64,000 bases of DNA from Xanthomonas prunicola. GTDB taxonomy: Bacteria > Pseudomonadota > Gammaproteobacteria > Xanthomonadales > Xanthomonadaceae. A program made the translations under genes and the position numbers. Every line of letters begins with the position of its first letter. Position 1 is the first letter of the stretch. The stretch covers positions 620,001 through 684,000 of the forward strand of contig NZ_PHKV01000002.1 of NCBI RefSeq assembly GCF_002846205.1, written 5' to 3'. Of this stretch, positions 1-11,379 are shown piece by piece. Below the pieces are notes generated by a model. That model had not been told where the DNA came from, made no database searches, and saw nothing but the letters and a program-made list of their open reading frames with translations.

Positions 1-505
1 GAGCATCATTGCCGAGGAAGATGACGATCGTGAGTTGGTGCTGGGCTACTTCGGTAGCGGCGAGTTCGTCGGCGAGATGGGGTTGTTCATCGAATCCGAT
101 ACGCGCGAAGTGATCCTGCGCACCCGCACCCAGTGCGAGTTGGCAGAGATCAGCTACGAGCGGCTGCAGCAACTGTTCCAGACCAGCCTGTCGCCGGATG
201 CGCCGAAGATTCTCTACGCGATCGGCGTTCAGCTTTCAAAACGGCTGCTCGATACCACAAGGAAAGCCAGCCGCCTGGCCTTCCTGGACGTGACCGATCG
301 CATCGTGCGCACGCTTCACGATCTGTCCAAGGAACCGGAAGCGATGAGCCATCCGCAAGGCACCCAGCTGCGCGTCTCGCGCCAGGAGCTGGCACGCCTG
401 GTCGGGTGCTCGCGCGAAATGGCAGGACGCGTGCTCAAGAAGCTGCAGGCCGACGGCCTGCTACATGCACGCGGCAAGACCGTCGTGCTGTACGGCACGC
501 GCTGA
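1..505 (+). CDS. clp: Clp, CRP-like global regulator (5' partial)
   Basis: Open from the first base (frame from base 2), so the N-terminus lies outside the window. What remains is the end of the cyclic-nucleotide-binding beta-roll (LGYFGSGEFVGEMGLF), the dimer helix and a C-terminal Crp-type helix-turn-helix with SRQELARLVGCSREMAGRVL as recognition unit, ending VVLYGTR. This matches the Xanthomonas Clp protein, a CRP homologue that in this genus responds to cyclic-di-GMP and controls extracellular enzymes, xanthan and virulence genes (family knowledge). It is convergent with the trpC-HAD block. The identity is strong because the whole DNA-binding half is visible; the ligand pocket is only partly seen. 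Confidence 0.95.
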   Translation, partial: SIIAEEDDDRELVLGYFGSGEFVGEMGLFIESDTREVILRTRTQCELAEISYERLQQLFQTSLSPDAPKILYAIGVQLSKRLLDTTRKASRLAFLDVTDRIVRTLHDLSKEPEAMSHPQGTQLRVSRQELARLVGCSREMAGRVLKKLQADGLLHARGKTVVLYGTR

Positions 506-515
506 CACGGCACGA

Positions 516-544
516 CGCAGCCAGTGCCTTGCGCACTGGCTGCG
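516..544 (+). terminator. GC-rich hairpin after clp
   Basis: A perfect 11-bp stem (CGCAGCCAGTG / CACTGGCTGCG) with a 7-base loop starts about 10 bases after the clp stop. No run of T follows, so it is a terminator-like or mRNA-stabilising hairpin rather than a textbook intrinsic terminator. The remaining 260 bases up to the HAD gene show nothing else I can support. Confidence 0.5.
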
Positions 545-804
545 TGCCAAGTTCGGCAACGATGTACTCGCCTGCGATGCTGCCGATATTGGCACTTGCA
601 TAGCGCCTGCAGCGACGTGTTTGCGCGATACCTCTTATAAGAGCGTCTTCGGACGGTCGAACCACACGGTTCGCACCGCGACTACGTCACAGTCTCGACG
701 ATTCGTCGTTATCAAGCCGCCTAGGCTTGCCCAGGTCGGTGTGCCTGATCAATGGGGTCCTGCGGGCCGCTCGAACGACCTGCTGCCCAGACGCGTGCGC
801 TTGC

Positions 805-1521
805 CTACAGCGCCTTGCCGCCGCGGTCGCGGCAACCCCAGTTGAGGATGGGGGTACCCGCCGGCAGCACTTGACGGAACAACGCTTCGCGATTGGCCTT
901 GGGATTGACAACCACCGGCGCGCGCGCGGCCTTCAACAGCGGCAGATCTGCGGTGCTGTCCGAATAGGCGATGGCGATATCGGCGTAGCCGCGCTCGCGC
1001 AACATGCGCATCTTTTCTTCGTTATGGCAGTGACGCCGTGCGGTGACCGCGCCCAGGCGCGGGCCGACCAGGCTGCCGATCACCGGCACATCCTGATGCG
1101 CGACAAAGCCGAGAATGGCGCGTGCCAGCTCCGGCGGTGCCCCGGTAGCGACCACAACACGGTCGCCGGCAGCGCGGTGTTCGGTAAAGACCTTGAGCGC
1201 ATGCGGGAGCAGGCGCTGGCGGATCTGCGCTTCATGCTTGAGCACGTATGCGTCGATGAAGCGGTTGAACTCGCGGGCGCGATGCAGGCCGAAGGTGGCG
1301 ATCCACACATAGCCGGACACGCCGCGTCGCCGGGTTGGCAGCATCGCCACCATCGGGCCGAGAATTGGCGAGGCCAACAGTGCGACCAGCAAGCGCAACG
1401 GATTGCGCTTGATCAGCCAGGCGAACAGATGGCTACCGGAATCGCCGGCGTACAAGGTGTGGTCGAAGTCGAACACCACCAGCGGTGCGTCTTCGCGCGG
1501 TGCGGGATACGCCTCAGTCAT
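805..1521 (-). CDS. HAD-superfamily phosphatase (subclass IB type)
   Basis: 238 residues. The N-terminal nucleophile motif is [12 protein letters not shown] (HAD motif I, DxDxT). A later stretch [10 protein letters not shown] fits motif II, and [12 protein letters not shown] fits the Mg-binding motif III of phosphoserine-phosphatase-like HAD-IB enzymes. A basic/hydrophobic stretch in the cap region ([18 protein letters not shown]) is unusual for a soluble phosphatase and may contact the membrane. The start overlaps the trpC stop by 8 bases, so it is probably translated from the trp message. The substrate cannot be told from sequence; SerB itself is unlikely because the cap differs in look and length. 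Confidence 0.85.
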   Translation of the reverse strand: MTEAYPAPREDAPLVVFDFDHTLYAGDSGSHLFAWLIKRNPLRLLVALLASPILGPMVAMLPTRRRGVSGYVWIATFGLHRAREFNRFIDAYVLKHEAQIRQRLLPHALKVFTEHRAAGDRVVVATGAPPELARAILGFVAHQDVPVIGSLVGPRLGAVTARRHCHNEEKMRMLRERGYADIAIAYSDSTADLPLLKAARAPVVVNPKANREALFRQVLPAGTPILNWGCRDRGGKAL

Positions 1522-2311
1522 GCGCGAAGAATAGCTGACGCAGTGACTCGCCGGGTTCGGCCGCGCGCATGAAGGTCTCGCCGACCAGAAACGCGTTCAC
1601 ATCGTGACTGCGCATCAGTTGCACATCGGCCTGGGTGACGATGCCGCTCTCGGTAACCAGCACACGGTCGCGCGGCACCGCGGCGCGCATGTCCAACGTC
1701 GTCTGCAGCGTGACCTCGAAAGTGCGCAGGTTGCGGTTGTTGATGCCGATCAACGGCACCGGCACCTGCACCGCACGCTCGAGCTCGTCGATATCATGCA
1801 CTTCTACCAGCACATCCAGGCCCAGTTGCATGGCCAAACCAGACAGGTCGGCCAGTTGGGCGTCTTCCAATGCGGAGACGATCAACAGGATGCAGTCGGC
1901 ACCGAGCACGCGCGCTTCGTACACCTGATACGGGTCGACGGTGAAATCCTTGCGCAGCACCGGCAGCGTGCAGGCATCGCGCGCCTGGCGCAAATAGGCA
2001 TCGGATCCCTGAAAGAAATCCACATCGGTGAGCACCGACAGGCACGTCGCGCCGCCGAATTCATAGCTGACCGCGATATCGGCCGGGTGGAAGTCGGGCC
2101 GAATCACGCCCTTGGACGGGCTGGCCTTCTTCACTTCGGCAATCACGGCCGGGTCGCCGGCGGCGATGCTGGCCTGCATGGCGGCCGCGAAACCGCGCGT
2201 GAGCGGCAGGTCAGCGCTGCGCGCGATCAACTCGGCCAGCGGCACGCGCGCACTGCGCTCGGCGACTTCGTCGGCCTTGCGGGCAAGAATGGTATTGAGG
2301 ATGTCGCTCAT
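1514..2311 (-). CDS. trpC: Indole-3-glycerol phosphate synthase
   Basis: TrpC closes the indole ring of CdRP to indole-3-glycerol phosphate in tryptophan synthesis (cytoplasm). 265 residues from the chosen ATG ([16 protein letters not shown]), the usual monofunctional length; an in-frame ATG nine codons upstream is less likely. TIM-barrel landmarks are present: [13 protein letters not shown] with the catalytic Lys, [20 protein letters not shown] and LVTESGI. It is followed with an 8-base overlap by the HAD phosphatase. It is separated from trpD by an unrelated gene and about 300 non-coding bases, so it may need its own promoter. Confidence 0.97.
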   Translation of the reverse strand: MSDILNTILARKADEVAERSARVPLAELIARSADLPLTRGFAAAMQASIAAGDPAVIAEVKKASPSKGVIRPDFHPADIAVSYEFGGATCLSVLTDVDFFQGSDAYLRQARDACTLPVLRKDFTVDPYQVYEARVLGADCILLIVSALEDAQLADLSGLAMQLGLDVLVEVHDIDELERAVQVPVPLIGINNRNLRTFEVTLQTTLDMRAAVPRDRVLVTESGIVTQADVQLMRSHDVNAFLVGETFMRAAEPGESLRQLFFAHD

Positions 2312-2494
2312 GCGGTTTGTGTCCTGATGATCGGACATTATCGACTAAGACGATGACGACCGGGGTAACGGCCCACGGTCTCGCGCACTCGGTAACAGCC
2401 GGTTGTCGCCGGGAAAGACCACGTCCCCTACAACGGCGCGCACTCACCTCTACAGATATGTACCAACGCCACCGCTTGCCGTGTCGCAATGAAT

Positions 2495-2527
2495 GACGGC
2501 CGATGCGCATCGATCGCGTCGGCCGTC
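2495..2527 (-). other. Hairpin between the unknown gene and trpC
   Basis: A 9-bp perfect inverted repeat (GACGGCCGA / TCGGCCGTC) with a 15-base loop lies in the 309-base gap between the unknown gene (stop at 2621) and the trpC start. On the minus strand it is downstream of one gene and upstream of the next, so it could be a weak terminator or leader structure. No T-run is present. The rest of the gap shows no gene. Confidence 0.35.
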
Positions 2528-2620
2528 GACTCACTGAGCAATGGATTCAGCCGTTAGGCAGCGTCTGCGGGACCCCTGCGGCGGCGTTGCGGCCACGCAT
2601 CGATGCCACCGCATCTGACC

Positions 2621-3499
2621 TCAACCGTTCGCTCTACGTTTCTCGAATTCCTCGCGGTCCATTAGGTCGACGTACAGGTCTTCGGACCAGTTCATCAGTC
2701 CCAGCGGATGCTCGGTGGCGCCGGTCCGGGTACTGTCGCAGTCGTTATCGAAGCGCAAGCCGTAGAACGCATCAAGTGGCGGTGCATGCATGTGCGCCGC
2801 CGTGCGACGCAGGAGCTGCGCAGCGTCGTGCATGTCGGCCGGCAAGGCATCGAACGCGGCACCAACGGCGCGGCATCTGTCGATCTCTGCCTGCACGCAG
2901 TTGCGTAGACCCTGCTCTCCGCCCTCCGACATGAGGTCAAGCTCGACGGTCTCCAGCAATAAGAAATCATCGCAGCGCTCTTCCAAAAAGCTCAGCGATT
3001 CGTCGAGCCAGACAGGCAGGTGCTCGGCCGACGCGGGCGCCGGGCCGGACGCTTGCGCAGGATCTTCGGCAGGGGACGAAGCAGTCGAGAAGATGCTCTT
3101 GAGCCGCCGCCAGATGAAAGACACAGATGCGGGGGCGGCAGTGGGGACGGGGAGTGCAGGTGGAGCGGTTGCGACAAGAATTTTTACAATCTCGGCAAAG
3201 CGACGGAACCGTTCCATGCCAGGGTCGAACGTGCCGCTGATTGCATAAAGACGCGCTTTCCGAACACGCTGCGCATGCGGGCCATCGCCGTGCACATCGG
3301 CGTCGCCCGGCGCTTCGTCGTCATCATCCAGGCCATCGGAGACCAGCGATGCGCACAGCTGGGGGTCGGCCGACATCAGGAGCCGGTACACGAACGGCAC
3401 CTCGTACGGCCACTCCGACAGACCGCAGATCATTTCCGGTCGATCATCGTACGAGGTTGGCCGGTTGCTCAGGCTATAGAGATAGGATCGGTTGGCCAC
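2621..3499 (-). CDS. Protein of unknown function inserted in the trp cluster
   Basis: 292 residues beginning MANRSYLYSLSNRPTSYDD, with a conserved-looking N-terminus (PEMICGLSEWPYEVPFVYRLL), an acidic patch (GLDDDDEAPGDAD), a proline/alanine-rich middle and a C-terminal part rich in charged helices ending EEFEKRRANG. No signal peptide is seen; one short hydrophobic stretch lies near residue 105. I do not recognise a catalytic motif. The MANRSYLYS start resembles a family of uncharacterised bacterial proteins, but I cannot name it with confidence. It lies between trpD and trpC with gaps of about 200 and 300 bases, so it is probably not part of a tight trp operon. Confidence 0.75.
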   Translation of the reverse strand: MANRSYLYSLSNRPTSYDDRPEMICGLSEWPYEVPFVYRLLMSADPQLCASLVSDGLDDDDEAPGDADVHGDGPHAQRVRKARLYAISGTFDPGMERFRRFAEIVKILVATAPPALPVPTAAPASVSFIWRRLKSIFSTASSPAEDPAQASGPAPASAEHLPVWLDESLSFLEERCDDFLLLETVELDLMSEGGEQGLRNCVQAEIDRCRAVGAAFDALPADMHDAAQLLRRTAAHMHAPPLDAFYGLRFDNDCDSTRTGATEHPLGLMNWSEDLYVDLMDREEFEKRRANG

Positions 3500-3702
3500 G
3501 CAAACTCCTTGTCATCGTGTGTGGCAGATGCCGTGGACCGCAGCTTAGTTTTCTCTCCATGCGCCGGCCATGCGCAGAGGCGGCAGTGGGCACGCGAGCG
3601 GCGGAGCGTCGTATCACGGTGTCCGTGTTGACCCGACGCACCGTGCGGCGCCACGCAGTCGACGGCCTCGCCACGCGCGCCGGTCACCCCACGCTGGCCG
3701 AT

Positions 3703-4761
3703 TCAGGCGGAACCGCGCTCGGCGCCATGCAGACCCGCCAACTCTCGCGTACATGCGACATACGCATCAAGTCTGGCGCGCGCCGAGCCGTCGGCGAGGA
3801 CCCCGCGTGCGTGCTGCACGCCGGCGGCAATGCTCTCGGCCACGCCGGCCACGTACAGCGCGGCACCGGCGTTAAGCGCCACGATGTCCAGCGCGGGGCC
3901 AGGCACGTTGTCCAAGACCTGCAATAGCATCGCGCGCGACTGCGCAGCATCGGCCACCTTGAGGTTACGGCTGGCCGACATGGCGATACCGAAATCTTCC
4001 GGATGCACTTCGTATTCGCGCACCTGTCCGTCGCGCAATTCGCCGACCAGCGTGCCGGCACCAAGCGAGAGTTCGTCCATGCCGTCGCGCCCCCATACCA
4101 CCAACGCACGTTCGGCGCCCAGCTCCTGCAGTACGCGGGCCTGGATGCCGACCAGATCGGGGTGAAACACGCCCATCAAAATATTCGGCGAGCCGGCCGG
4201 GTTGGTGAGCGGGCCGAGGATGTTGAAGATGGTGCGCACGCCCATTTCGCGACGCACCGGCGCCACCACCTTCATGGCCGGATGATGCACGGGCGCGTAC
4301 ATGAAGCCGATGCCGGTCTGCGCCAATGCATTGGCAACCTGCTCTGGCTGCAACTCGATCACCGCGCCCAATGCTTCCAGTGCGTCGGCGCTGCCGGATT
4401 TAGATGAGACACTGCGATTGCCGTGCTTGGCCACCTTGGCGCCGCCAGCTGCAGCCACGAACATCGCGCAGGTGGAAATGTTGAAAGTGTGCGAGCCATC
4501 GCCGCCGGTGCCGACGATGTCGACCATGTGCTGGCGATTGCTCACGTCCACGCGGCGCGAGAACTCGCGCATCACCGTGGCGGCGCCGGCGATTTCGCCA
4601 ATGGTTTCTTTCTTGACCCGCAACCCCGTGAGGATGGCCGCGACCATCATATCGGAGACCTCGCCGCGCATGATCTGCCGCATCAACTCGACCATTTCGT
4701 CGTGGAAGATTTCGCGGTGCTCAATGGTGCGTTGGAGAGCTTCTTGCGGAGTGATAGGCAT
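3703..4761 (-). CDS. trpD: Anthranilate phosphoribosyltransferase
   Basis: Transfers phosphoribose from PRPP to anthranilate, the second step of tryptophan synthesis. 352 residues, near the family norm of 340-350. Visible motifs: [18 protein letters not shown] (PRPP/Mg binding), [20 protein letters not shown], and [10 protein letters not shown] near the C-terminal third. It sits about 115 bases after the flavin-reductase gene on the same strand, in the order trpE-trpG-trpD-trpC. The reading frame is intact and the start [10 protein letters not shown] agrees with the family. Confidence 0.97.
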   Translation of the reverse strand: MPITPQEALQRTIEHREIFHDEMVELMRQIMRGEVSDMMVAAILTGLRVKKETIGEIAGAATVMREFSRRVDVSNRQHMVDIVGTGGDGSHTFNISTCAMFVAAAGGAKVAKHGNRSVSSKSGSADALEALGAVIELQPEQVANALAQTGIGFMYAPVHHPAMKVVAPVRREMGVRTIFNILGPLTNPAGSPNILMGVFHPDLVGIQARVLQELGAERALVVWGRDGMDELSLGAGTLVGELRDGQVREYEVHPEDFGIAMSASRNLKVADAAQSRAMLLQVLDNVPGPALDIVALNAGAALYVAGVAESIAAGVQHARGVLADGSARARLDAYVACTRELAGLHGAERGSA

Positions 4762-4876
4762 GGAAACAACCGTGGCAGAACGTAATGGAGAGATTCGCAG
4801 GCGGATTGCGGCGCGCTTGGTCAGTGTGGGACATCGCAGGCGCCAAGCGAGGTACTCGGCGAAGCAACTACGATGA

Positions 4877-5509
4877 TCATTGGCCTGGACGCCGCATGCG
4901 AAAACGCGCCTGGGGTTGCACTTCGTAGTAATCGGCCGGCCCGCCCGCGCGCAGAATCGTCTGCACCGCGGCCGGGTCGTAGATGCCCTCGTGCAGCGCA
5001 GACTTGGCCAGATGCACGCCGACGACTTCGCCCAGCACTAACCAGGTCTCGATGGCGTGGCCGGATGCGGTCTGCAGCGGCAATAGCTGGCTGAGCCGGC
5101 ATTCGAAACTCACCGGACTGGCAGCGACCCGTGGCGCTGCGATCAGGCGCGATGGCGCCATCTGCAGGCCAGCAAGATCGAATTCATCGACCTCCGCCGG
5201 CACCATCGCCGCACTGGCATTCATTGCCTCGGCCAGCGGGCGGGTAGCCAGATTCCAGGTGAACTCGCCAGTGGCTTCGATGTTGCGCAGGCTGTCTTTG
5301 CGACCGATGCTGGCAAAGCCGACGATCGGCGGAATGTAATTGAAGGCATTGAAAAAGCTGTACGGCGCCAGATTGGCAACGCCCTCGGCGCTGCGCGAGC
5401 CGATCCAGCCGATCGGGCGCGGCCCGACAATGGCATTGAACGGATCGTGCGGCAGCCCGTGGCCCCGGGTCGGCTCGTAGAAGTGGATGCTGTCGTCGTG
5501 TGTGCTCAT
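4877..5509 (-). CDS. Flavin reductase-like (FMN-binding split barrel) protein
   Basis: 210 residues. The N-terminal core ([39 protein letters not shown]) is typical of the flavin reductase-like FMN-binding fold of the DIM6/NTAB group, with PRPIGW and SFFN marking the FMN site. Such proteins reduce flavin with NAD(P)H or act as flavin-dependent oxidoreductases; the partner here is unknown. It lies between trpG (about 150 bases away) and trpD on the same strand. No known step of tryptophan synthesis needs it, so the link may be positional only. Confidence 0.85.
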   Translation of the reverse strand: MSTHDDSIHFYEPTRGHGLPHDPFNAIVGPRPIGWIGSRSAEGVANLAPYSFFNAFNYIPPIVGFASIGRKDSLRNIEATGEFTWNLATRPLAEAMNASAAMVPAEVDEFDLAGLQMAPSRLIAAPRVAASPVSFECRLSQLLPLQTASGHAIETWLVLGEVVGVHLAKSALHEGIYDPAAVQTILRAGGPADYYEVQPQARFRMRRPGQ

Positions 5510-5661
5510 CGTGATCCGGATGCGGTGGAAGGCGGCGCTGCGGTGACATCACGTTGCGCTGTAGGGGTGCACGTGTTGGGTGGCATCGCAATTCTGCGGC
5601 GTCGCTGCACCAAGGCCGCAGTGCGATGCCGCCACGCCGAGGCGCAGATGGCACATCGTGC

Positions 5662-6240
5662 TCAACGCTGCAGAAAGTTCTTCAGCAAGGCATGTCCGTG
5701 CTGGGTCAGGATCGACTCGGGATGGAACTGCACGCCTTCGACCGGAAACTGGCGGTGGCGCAGGCCCATGATCTCTTCCATCGAACCATCCGGATTTTCG
5801 GTCCAGGCAGTGACTTCCAGTGCATCCGGCAGGGTGGTCTTGTCCACCACCAGCGAGTGGTAACGCGTGGCCTCGTAACTGTCAGGCAGGCCGGCGAACA
5901 CGCCCTTGCCCTGGTGGCGGATCGGCGAGGTCTTGCCATGCATGATGTTGCCGGCGCGGATCACATCGCCGCCATAGACCTGACCGATGCTTTGATGGCC
6001 CAAGCATACGCCCAGGATGGGTGTGGTCTGACCCAGCTGCTCGATCAACTGCAGCGAGATACCCGCCTCGTTGGGCGTACACGGACCGGGCGAGATCACG
6101 ATGCGCTCGGGCTTGAGCGCGGCGATCTGGTCGACGCGCATCGCATCGTTACGCACCACCATGACCTCGGCGCCCAACGCCTGCAAATACTGCACGAGGT
6201 TGTAGGTGAAGCTGTCGTAGTTGTCGAGCATCAGCAGCAT
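5662..6240 (-). CDS. trpG: Anthranilate synthase component II (glutamine amidotransferase)
   Basis: Supplies ammonia from glutamine to TrpE. 192 residues, full length for a stand-alone class I amidotransferase. Starts [19 protein letters not shown], contains the nucleophile loop [15 protein letters not shown] and the His-x-Glu of the triad in [23 protein letters not shown] is the oxyanion-hole segment. It follows the degraded lipoprotein frame by 10 bases and trpE-ltaE further upstream. PabA is the alternative name for near-identical proteins serving folate synthesis; in many bacteria one TrpG serves both. Confidence 0.96.
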   Translation of the reverse strand: MLLMLDNYDSFTYNLVQYLQALGAEVMVVRNDAMRVDQIAALKPERIVISPGPCTPNEAGISLQLIEQLGQTTPILGVCLGHQSIGQVYGGDVIRAGNIMHGKTSPIRHQGKGVFAGLPDSYEATRYHSLVVDKTTLPDALEVTAWTENPDGSMEEIMGLRHRQFPVEGVQFHPESILTQHGHALLKNFLQR

Positions 6241-6250
6241 GGCAAAGGAC

Positions 6251-6628
6251 TCATTGCGCGATCAGGAAGACCGCATAGATGTTTTCGGTGAGGGTGATGC
6301 TGCCGGCTTCGAGTAACTCGACGGTTGCACCTCGATCAGCAACAGGTGCGGGCGATGCCGGCGATGCGCAGACCAGAGCAACCGGTGTCGGCCAACTACC
6401 CGCCTGAATGCCATAGGCGAAATTCGGTGCGACATCGCAGATCGTATGCAGCCCCTGAATCCTGACGCCATCAGGCTTGGCAAGTTCAGCGGCAGACCTG
6501 CGTGATTGGTCAGCGGCCTCGCGCTCGAGCTGCGCACGCACCTCGGCCGCCTTGCTAGGGGACGTCTTGATACCCGACAGGGCGTGGTTTGCTTCACTTG
6601 CCTTCTCGCTGGTGACTGACGCGCATGC
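6251..6628 (-). pseudogene. 5'-truncated lipoprotein-like frame between ltaE and trpG
   Basis: The frame is open from directly behind the ltaE TAA stop (6629-6631), in the same phase as ltaE, to a TGA at 6251. Its first residues are ACASVTSEKASEANHALSG, which look like the lipobox cysteine and mature start of a lipoprotein whose signal peptide is missing. The body is hydrophilic helix then a small beta-rich domain ending [14 protein letters not shown]. There is no ATG; a GTG at 6541 would give a 96-residue protein. I read it as a remnant that lost its signal sequence, probably by a deletion fusing it to ltaE. A short cytoplasmic product from 6541 remains possible. Confidence 0.5.
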
Positions 6629-7689
6629 TTACAGCACACCGCGCTGCAGTGTTGCCATATCCGCACACAGGCGATCGACCGCCTCAGGCGTCGTCGCCCA
6701 CGACGTGACGAAGCGGATCACATGGCTGCCGTCTGTGCGGAGTTCCCAGCGCTCGAAGTCGTAGCGTTGCGCCAGCTGCGCAGCGTATTGCGCACTGACG
6801 GCGATAAATTGCTGATTGGTCGGCGAGTCGCTGGTGAAGTGCGCGCCTGCGGCAAGCAGGCCGGTGCGCAAGCGTTGCGCCATGGCATTTGCATGCGCTG
6901 CAAGCTCGAAAAACAGTCCGTCTTCGAACAACGCTGCCAATTGCGCACCGAGCACCATGCCCTTGGCAAGCAGCGCGCCGCGCTGCTTGATCAGGTAACG
7001 CAAATCGGCCTGCAACGCGGGGTTGACGATGACCAGCGCTTCGCCGAGCAGCGCACCATTCTTGGTGCCGCCGATGTAGAACGCATCGGTGAGCGTGGCA
7101 ATGGTGGGCAGATCCAGATCGTTGCCGTCGGCGGTCAGTGCGGCACCCAGGCGCGCGCCATCCAGATACAGCAGCAGATCGTTTGCGCGGCAGAACTGCG
7201 ACAACGCATCGAGTTCGGCACGCGTATAGATGGTGCCGCTTTCGGTGCTGTTGGAAATGTAGACCAGACGCGGCTGCACCATGTGTTCGGTGCTGTGCAC
7301 AGACAGCACCGACTGGATCAGCGCAGGCGTCAGCTTGTCGTGCAGCGCCGGCACAGTGAGCACTTTATGGCCAGTCGCTTCGATGGCGCCGGTCTCGTGC
7401 GTGGCGATATGCGCCGCTTCCACCGCGATGACTGCCTGATGCGGGCGTAAAAACGCGCTGATCGCAATCAGATTGGTCTGCGTGCCGCCCACCAGCAGAT
7501 GCACGTCGGCCTGCGGCTGCGCGACTGCACTGCGGATCAATGCAACCGCACGCGCTGTGTGCCGATCGGTGCCATAGCCGGCGTGCTGCTCGGCGCTGGC
7601 CTGCGCCAACGCCTGCAGCAGACGTGGGTGCGCGCCTTCGCTGTAGTCGTTACGAAAGCTGATGCGCACACTGCTGCCCTGCCCGTCCA

Positions 7690-7690
<1 letters not shown>
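6629..7690 (-). CDS. ltaE: Low-specificity L-threonine aldolase
   Basis: PLP enzyme cleaving L-threonine or allo-threonine to glycine and acetaldehyde (beta-eliminating lyase fold). The chosen ATG overlaps the trpE stop as TGATG, giving 353 residues starting MDGQGSSVRISFRNDYSEG; a longer frame to 7759 runs inside trpE and is unlikely. Landmarks: LLVGGTQTNLIAISAFLRP, IAVEAAHIATHETGAIEATG, LYLDGARLGAALT (PLP Asp), and DAFYIGGTKNGALLGEALV with the Schiff-base Lys. Overlap with trpE implies translational coupling, an unusual partner for anthranilate synthase. Confidence 0.92.
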
Positions 7691-9165
<1,475 letters not shown>

Positions 9166-9722
9166 GACGACTTTCCTTCCGGGACTCTGTGGCGGGGCGG
9201 ACGACGGCAACGGGCCACCATCGCCACCAGCGGCGAGCGGAAGAGAAGGAGCGTGGAGTCGTCAGGCGGGACACGCAGCTACTGTAGCGCAACTGCTGGC
9301 CGCAGGGCAGCAGGCGCAGGCGAACGCCGTTCAACAATGGCGAAGGATGGGGGTGTTGCTGACGTGGTTGTGCGGGTTGGCGAAAAGCTGGAGGCTACGC
9401 AGGCGGGTTGGTGGATGTCGTCAGACTGGTGGGCACCGGACCTCAGTGCGCGCTTAAAGTCCGCGCGTTGCGCTTCCTTGCGGACGCTTGCAGCAACTCT
9501 TCCTCGGCGCGAGGTGGCTGGTGGCAGCATGCGAGTCGGCGCAGTGCCCCTCACTCCGCCCCCCGCTCCGCACCCCGGCCTGCCCTAACAGAGGCGTGCG
9601 CTCCAAGACACGCGCGCCAGTGGCGCAAGCAGTGCCTTATCGCCCCGAGAGAAAGGGGCGCAAAGCGGCGCGATTGCCTGGCCCACCCGAAATGCATGCC
9701 ACGCTTTTCCGATTCCCGGCCC
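9166..9722. other. Intergenic region upstream of trpE
   Basis: About 560 bases between the trpE start and the end of the lipid kinase gene on the same strand. It must hold the trp promoter, but I could not identify a convincing -35/-10 pair, a leader peptide with Trp codons, or an attenuator. Frames on both strands here look like GC-rich shadows. Confidence 0.5.
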
Positions 9723-10652
9723 TTACCCACCAAGCAGCGGACAATCGCCCGGCAAATGCATCCGCAGCCGCGCCGGGACGCATTCAATGCGGAAGTGCCG
9801 CGAGGTCTCCGGTTCGCCGTCCAGGTTCAAGGTGAGCGCTTGTTTGGAGACGATCTCCAGCCACGGCACCCGGGCGCGCACGGCCACGCGTTCGAGCGCG
9901 GCCTGTTTGCCGCCGGTGACCAGGGTGCCGAGCGTGGCAGCCACTTCGCCGTTGAGGTCAGGGACGATGGTGACATCCAGCAGACCGTCGTCGATCAACG
10001 CCTCCGGGCACAGCGCCTGGCCGCCACCGGCCTGGCGCCCGTTCCCCAGCCCAAGTGCGATGAATTCGCCTTCCCAGCTGAAATCCGGGCCGCTGAAGCG
10101 GGCGCTGATGGGGTCGATACGGCCCAGCCGCGACATACCCGTAATGAGATAGGCCAGGCCGCCGAGCATCTTTTTCAGGCCTTCGTCGGTTTCCACCGTG
10201 ACCTGGGTGCCGAAGCCGCCGCTGGCCATATTGGCGCACCAGTGCGGGCCGTGGTCGGCCTCGATGCGCAGCAGGTCGACCGGCTGCGCAACGCGCTCGG
10301 CGATCAGGGTCAGTGCCTCCAGCGGGGCAATCGGGACGTTGGCGGCGGTCGCGAAGTCGTTGGCGGTGCCCAGCGGCACGAGGCCCAGCGATGGCAACGT
10401 CGCCGCGTCGCCCTGGTGATGCGCCAGGGCGGCGGCCACTTCGCTCAGCGTGCCATCGCCACCGGCGGCCACGACCGTGTGCACGCCATCGGCCACTGCT
10501 TCGCTCACATAGCGCTCGGCATCGCCGTCTTCCCAGGTGACCCGTACATCGAGCTGGAGGCCGCGCTTGCGCAGCGTGCCCACCGCCTCACGCAGGTCCA
10601 GATTATCGGTGGACTTGCCGTTGAGGATCAGACGCCAGTGGGACGGGGCCAT
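9723..10652 (-). CDS. yegS: YegS-like lipid/diacylglycerol kinase
   Basis: 309 residues. The N-terminal domain has the nucleotide motif [15 protein letters not shown] and [10 protein letters not shown]; the C-terminal beta-domain has [18 protein letters not shown] and [17 protein letters not shown]. This is the diacylglycerol-kinase catalytic fold; the E. coli homologue YegS phosphorylates phosphatidylglycerol in vitro. Starts [17 protein letters not shown]. It lies alone between the GNAT gene and trpE with gaps on both sides. The lipid substrate in this organism is not established. Confidence 0.92.
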   Translation of the reverse strand: MAPSHWRLILNGKSTDNLDLREAVGTLRKRGLQLDVRVTWEDGDAERYVSEAVADGVHTVVAAGGDGTLSEVAAALAHHQGDAATLPSLGLVPLGTANDFATAANVPIAPLEALTLIAERVAQPVDLLRIEADHGPHWCANMASGGFGTQVTVETDEGLKKMLGGLAYLITGMSRLGRIDPISARFSGPDFSWEGEFIALGLGNGRQAGGGQALCPEALIDDGLLDVTIVPDLNGEVAATLGTLVTGGKQAALERVAVRARVPWLEIVSKQALTLNLDGEPETSRHFRIECVPARLRMHLPGDCPLLGG

Positions 10653-10823
10653 GCGCGCTGCCGATGCTGTGAGGGTAATGACCGCAGGCTAGCAGCGAGC
10701 CACTGGGTGGATTGTGAATAGGCAGTGCCGGCGCGCTGTCATTGCCGTGTCATCGATGACCCGGAGAGTAGAAGGCCATAGCAGGGACGACGGGCGGAGG
10801 CAGGATCAGCCTCCAATTTTCTT

Positions 10824-10851
10824 GAAGGCCGCTTCCTCGGGAGCGGCCTTC
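10824..10851. terminator. Hairpin between GNAT gene and yegS
   Basis: Perfect 10-bp stem GAAGGCCGCT / AGCGGCCTTC with an 8-base loop. The T-rich flank (CTTTT) is on the plus-strand side; on the minus strand, where the gene upstream lies, the flank is A-rich, so it is not a canonical terminator for the GNAT gene. It may act by structure alone. Confidence 0.5.
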
Positions 10852-10887
10852 CTTTTGCTTGACGCTGGATTCCCCGGCGCGCCCGGC

Positions 10888-11379
10888 TCAGGTGCCTGCG
10901 GCAAACGCAGCCAGCCGTTCGCCGTCTAGCCGGTACACGGTCCAGCCGTCCATCGGGCGCGCGCCCACCGCTTGATAGAAGTCGATGGCCGGCTGGTTCC
11001 AGTCCAGCACCGACCACTCGAACCGTCCGCAGCCACGCTGCACGGCCAGCTGCGCCAAGTGCCGCAACAGCGCAAGGCCAGCGCCCTTGCCGCGCGCTTC
11101 CGGCCGCACGAACAGGTCTTCCAGATACAGGCCGTTGCGGCCCAGCCAGGTCGAATAGTTGAAGAAATACACCGCAAATCCCAACGCTTGACCGTCCTGC
11201 TCGCAGATCAGCGCATGCGCGGTGGCGCCCTCGCCGAACAGACTGGTACGCAGATCTTCCAGGCTCGCCTTGACCGCATCCGGCTCGCGCTCGTACGCCG
11301 CCAGCGCAGTGATGAGTTCATGCAGCAACGGCACATCGTCGGGCGTGGCGCTGCGGATCTGCGGCCCGGGCTGGATCAT
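10888..11379 (-). CDS. GNAT-family N-acetyltransferase
   Basis: 163 residues. The acetyl-CoA-binding motif A is [18 protein letters not shown], preceded by YLEDLFV; motif B lies in [21 protein letters not shown]. The pattern ([19 protein letters not shown]) is that of the SSAT/diamine-acetyltransferase-like branch, so a polyamine or thialysine-type amine is a reasonable guess for substrate, but no residue proves it. The start overlaps the rpe stop by four bases (ATGA), indicating a two-gene operon. Confidence 0.9.
   Translation of the reverse strand: MIQPGPQIRSATPDDVPLLHELITALAAYEREPDAVKASLEDLRTSLFGEGATAHALICEQDGQALGFAVYFFNYSTWLGRNGLYLEDLFVRPEARGKGAGLALLRHLAQLAVQRGCGRFEWSVLDWNQPAIDFYQAVGARPMDGWTVYRLDGERLAAFAAGT

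Noticed and set aside
6262-6666. 134-residue frame overlapping the ltaE end
   Set aside because: Arg/Ser/Pro-rich and runs through the lipoprotein remnant in a different phase; the remnant frame has the protein-like sequence.
9166-9722. Possible trp attenuator or Trp-rich leader peptide
   Set aside because: No short frame with clustered Trp codons followed by alternative hairpins and a T-run was found on the minus strand.
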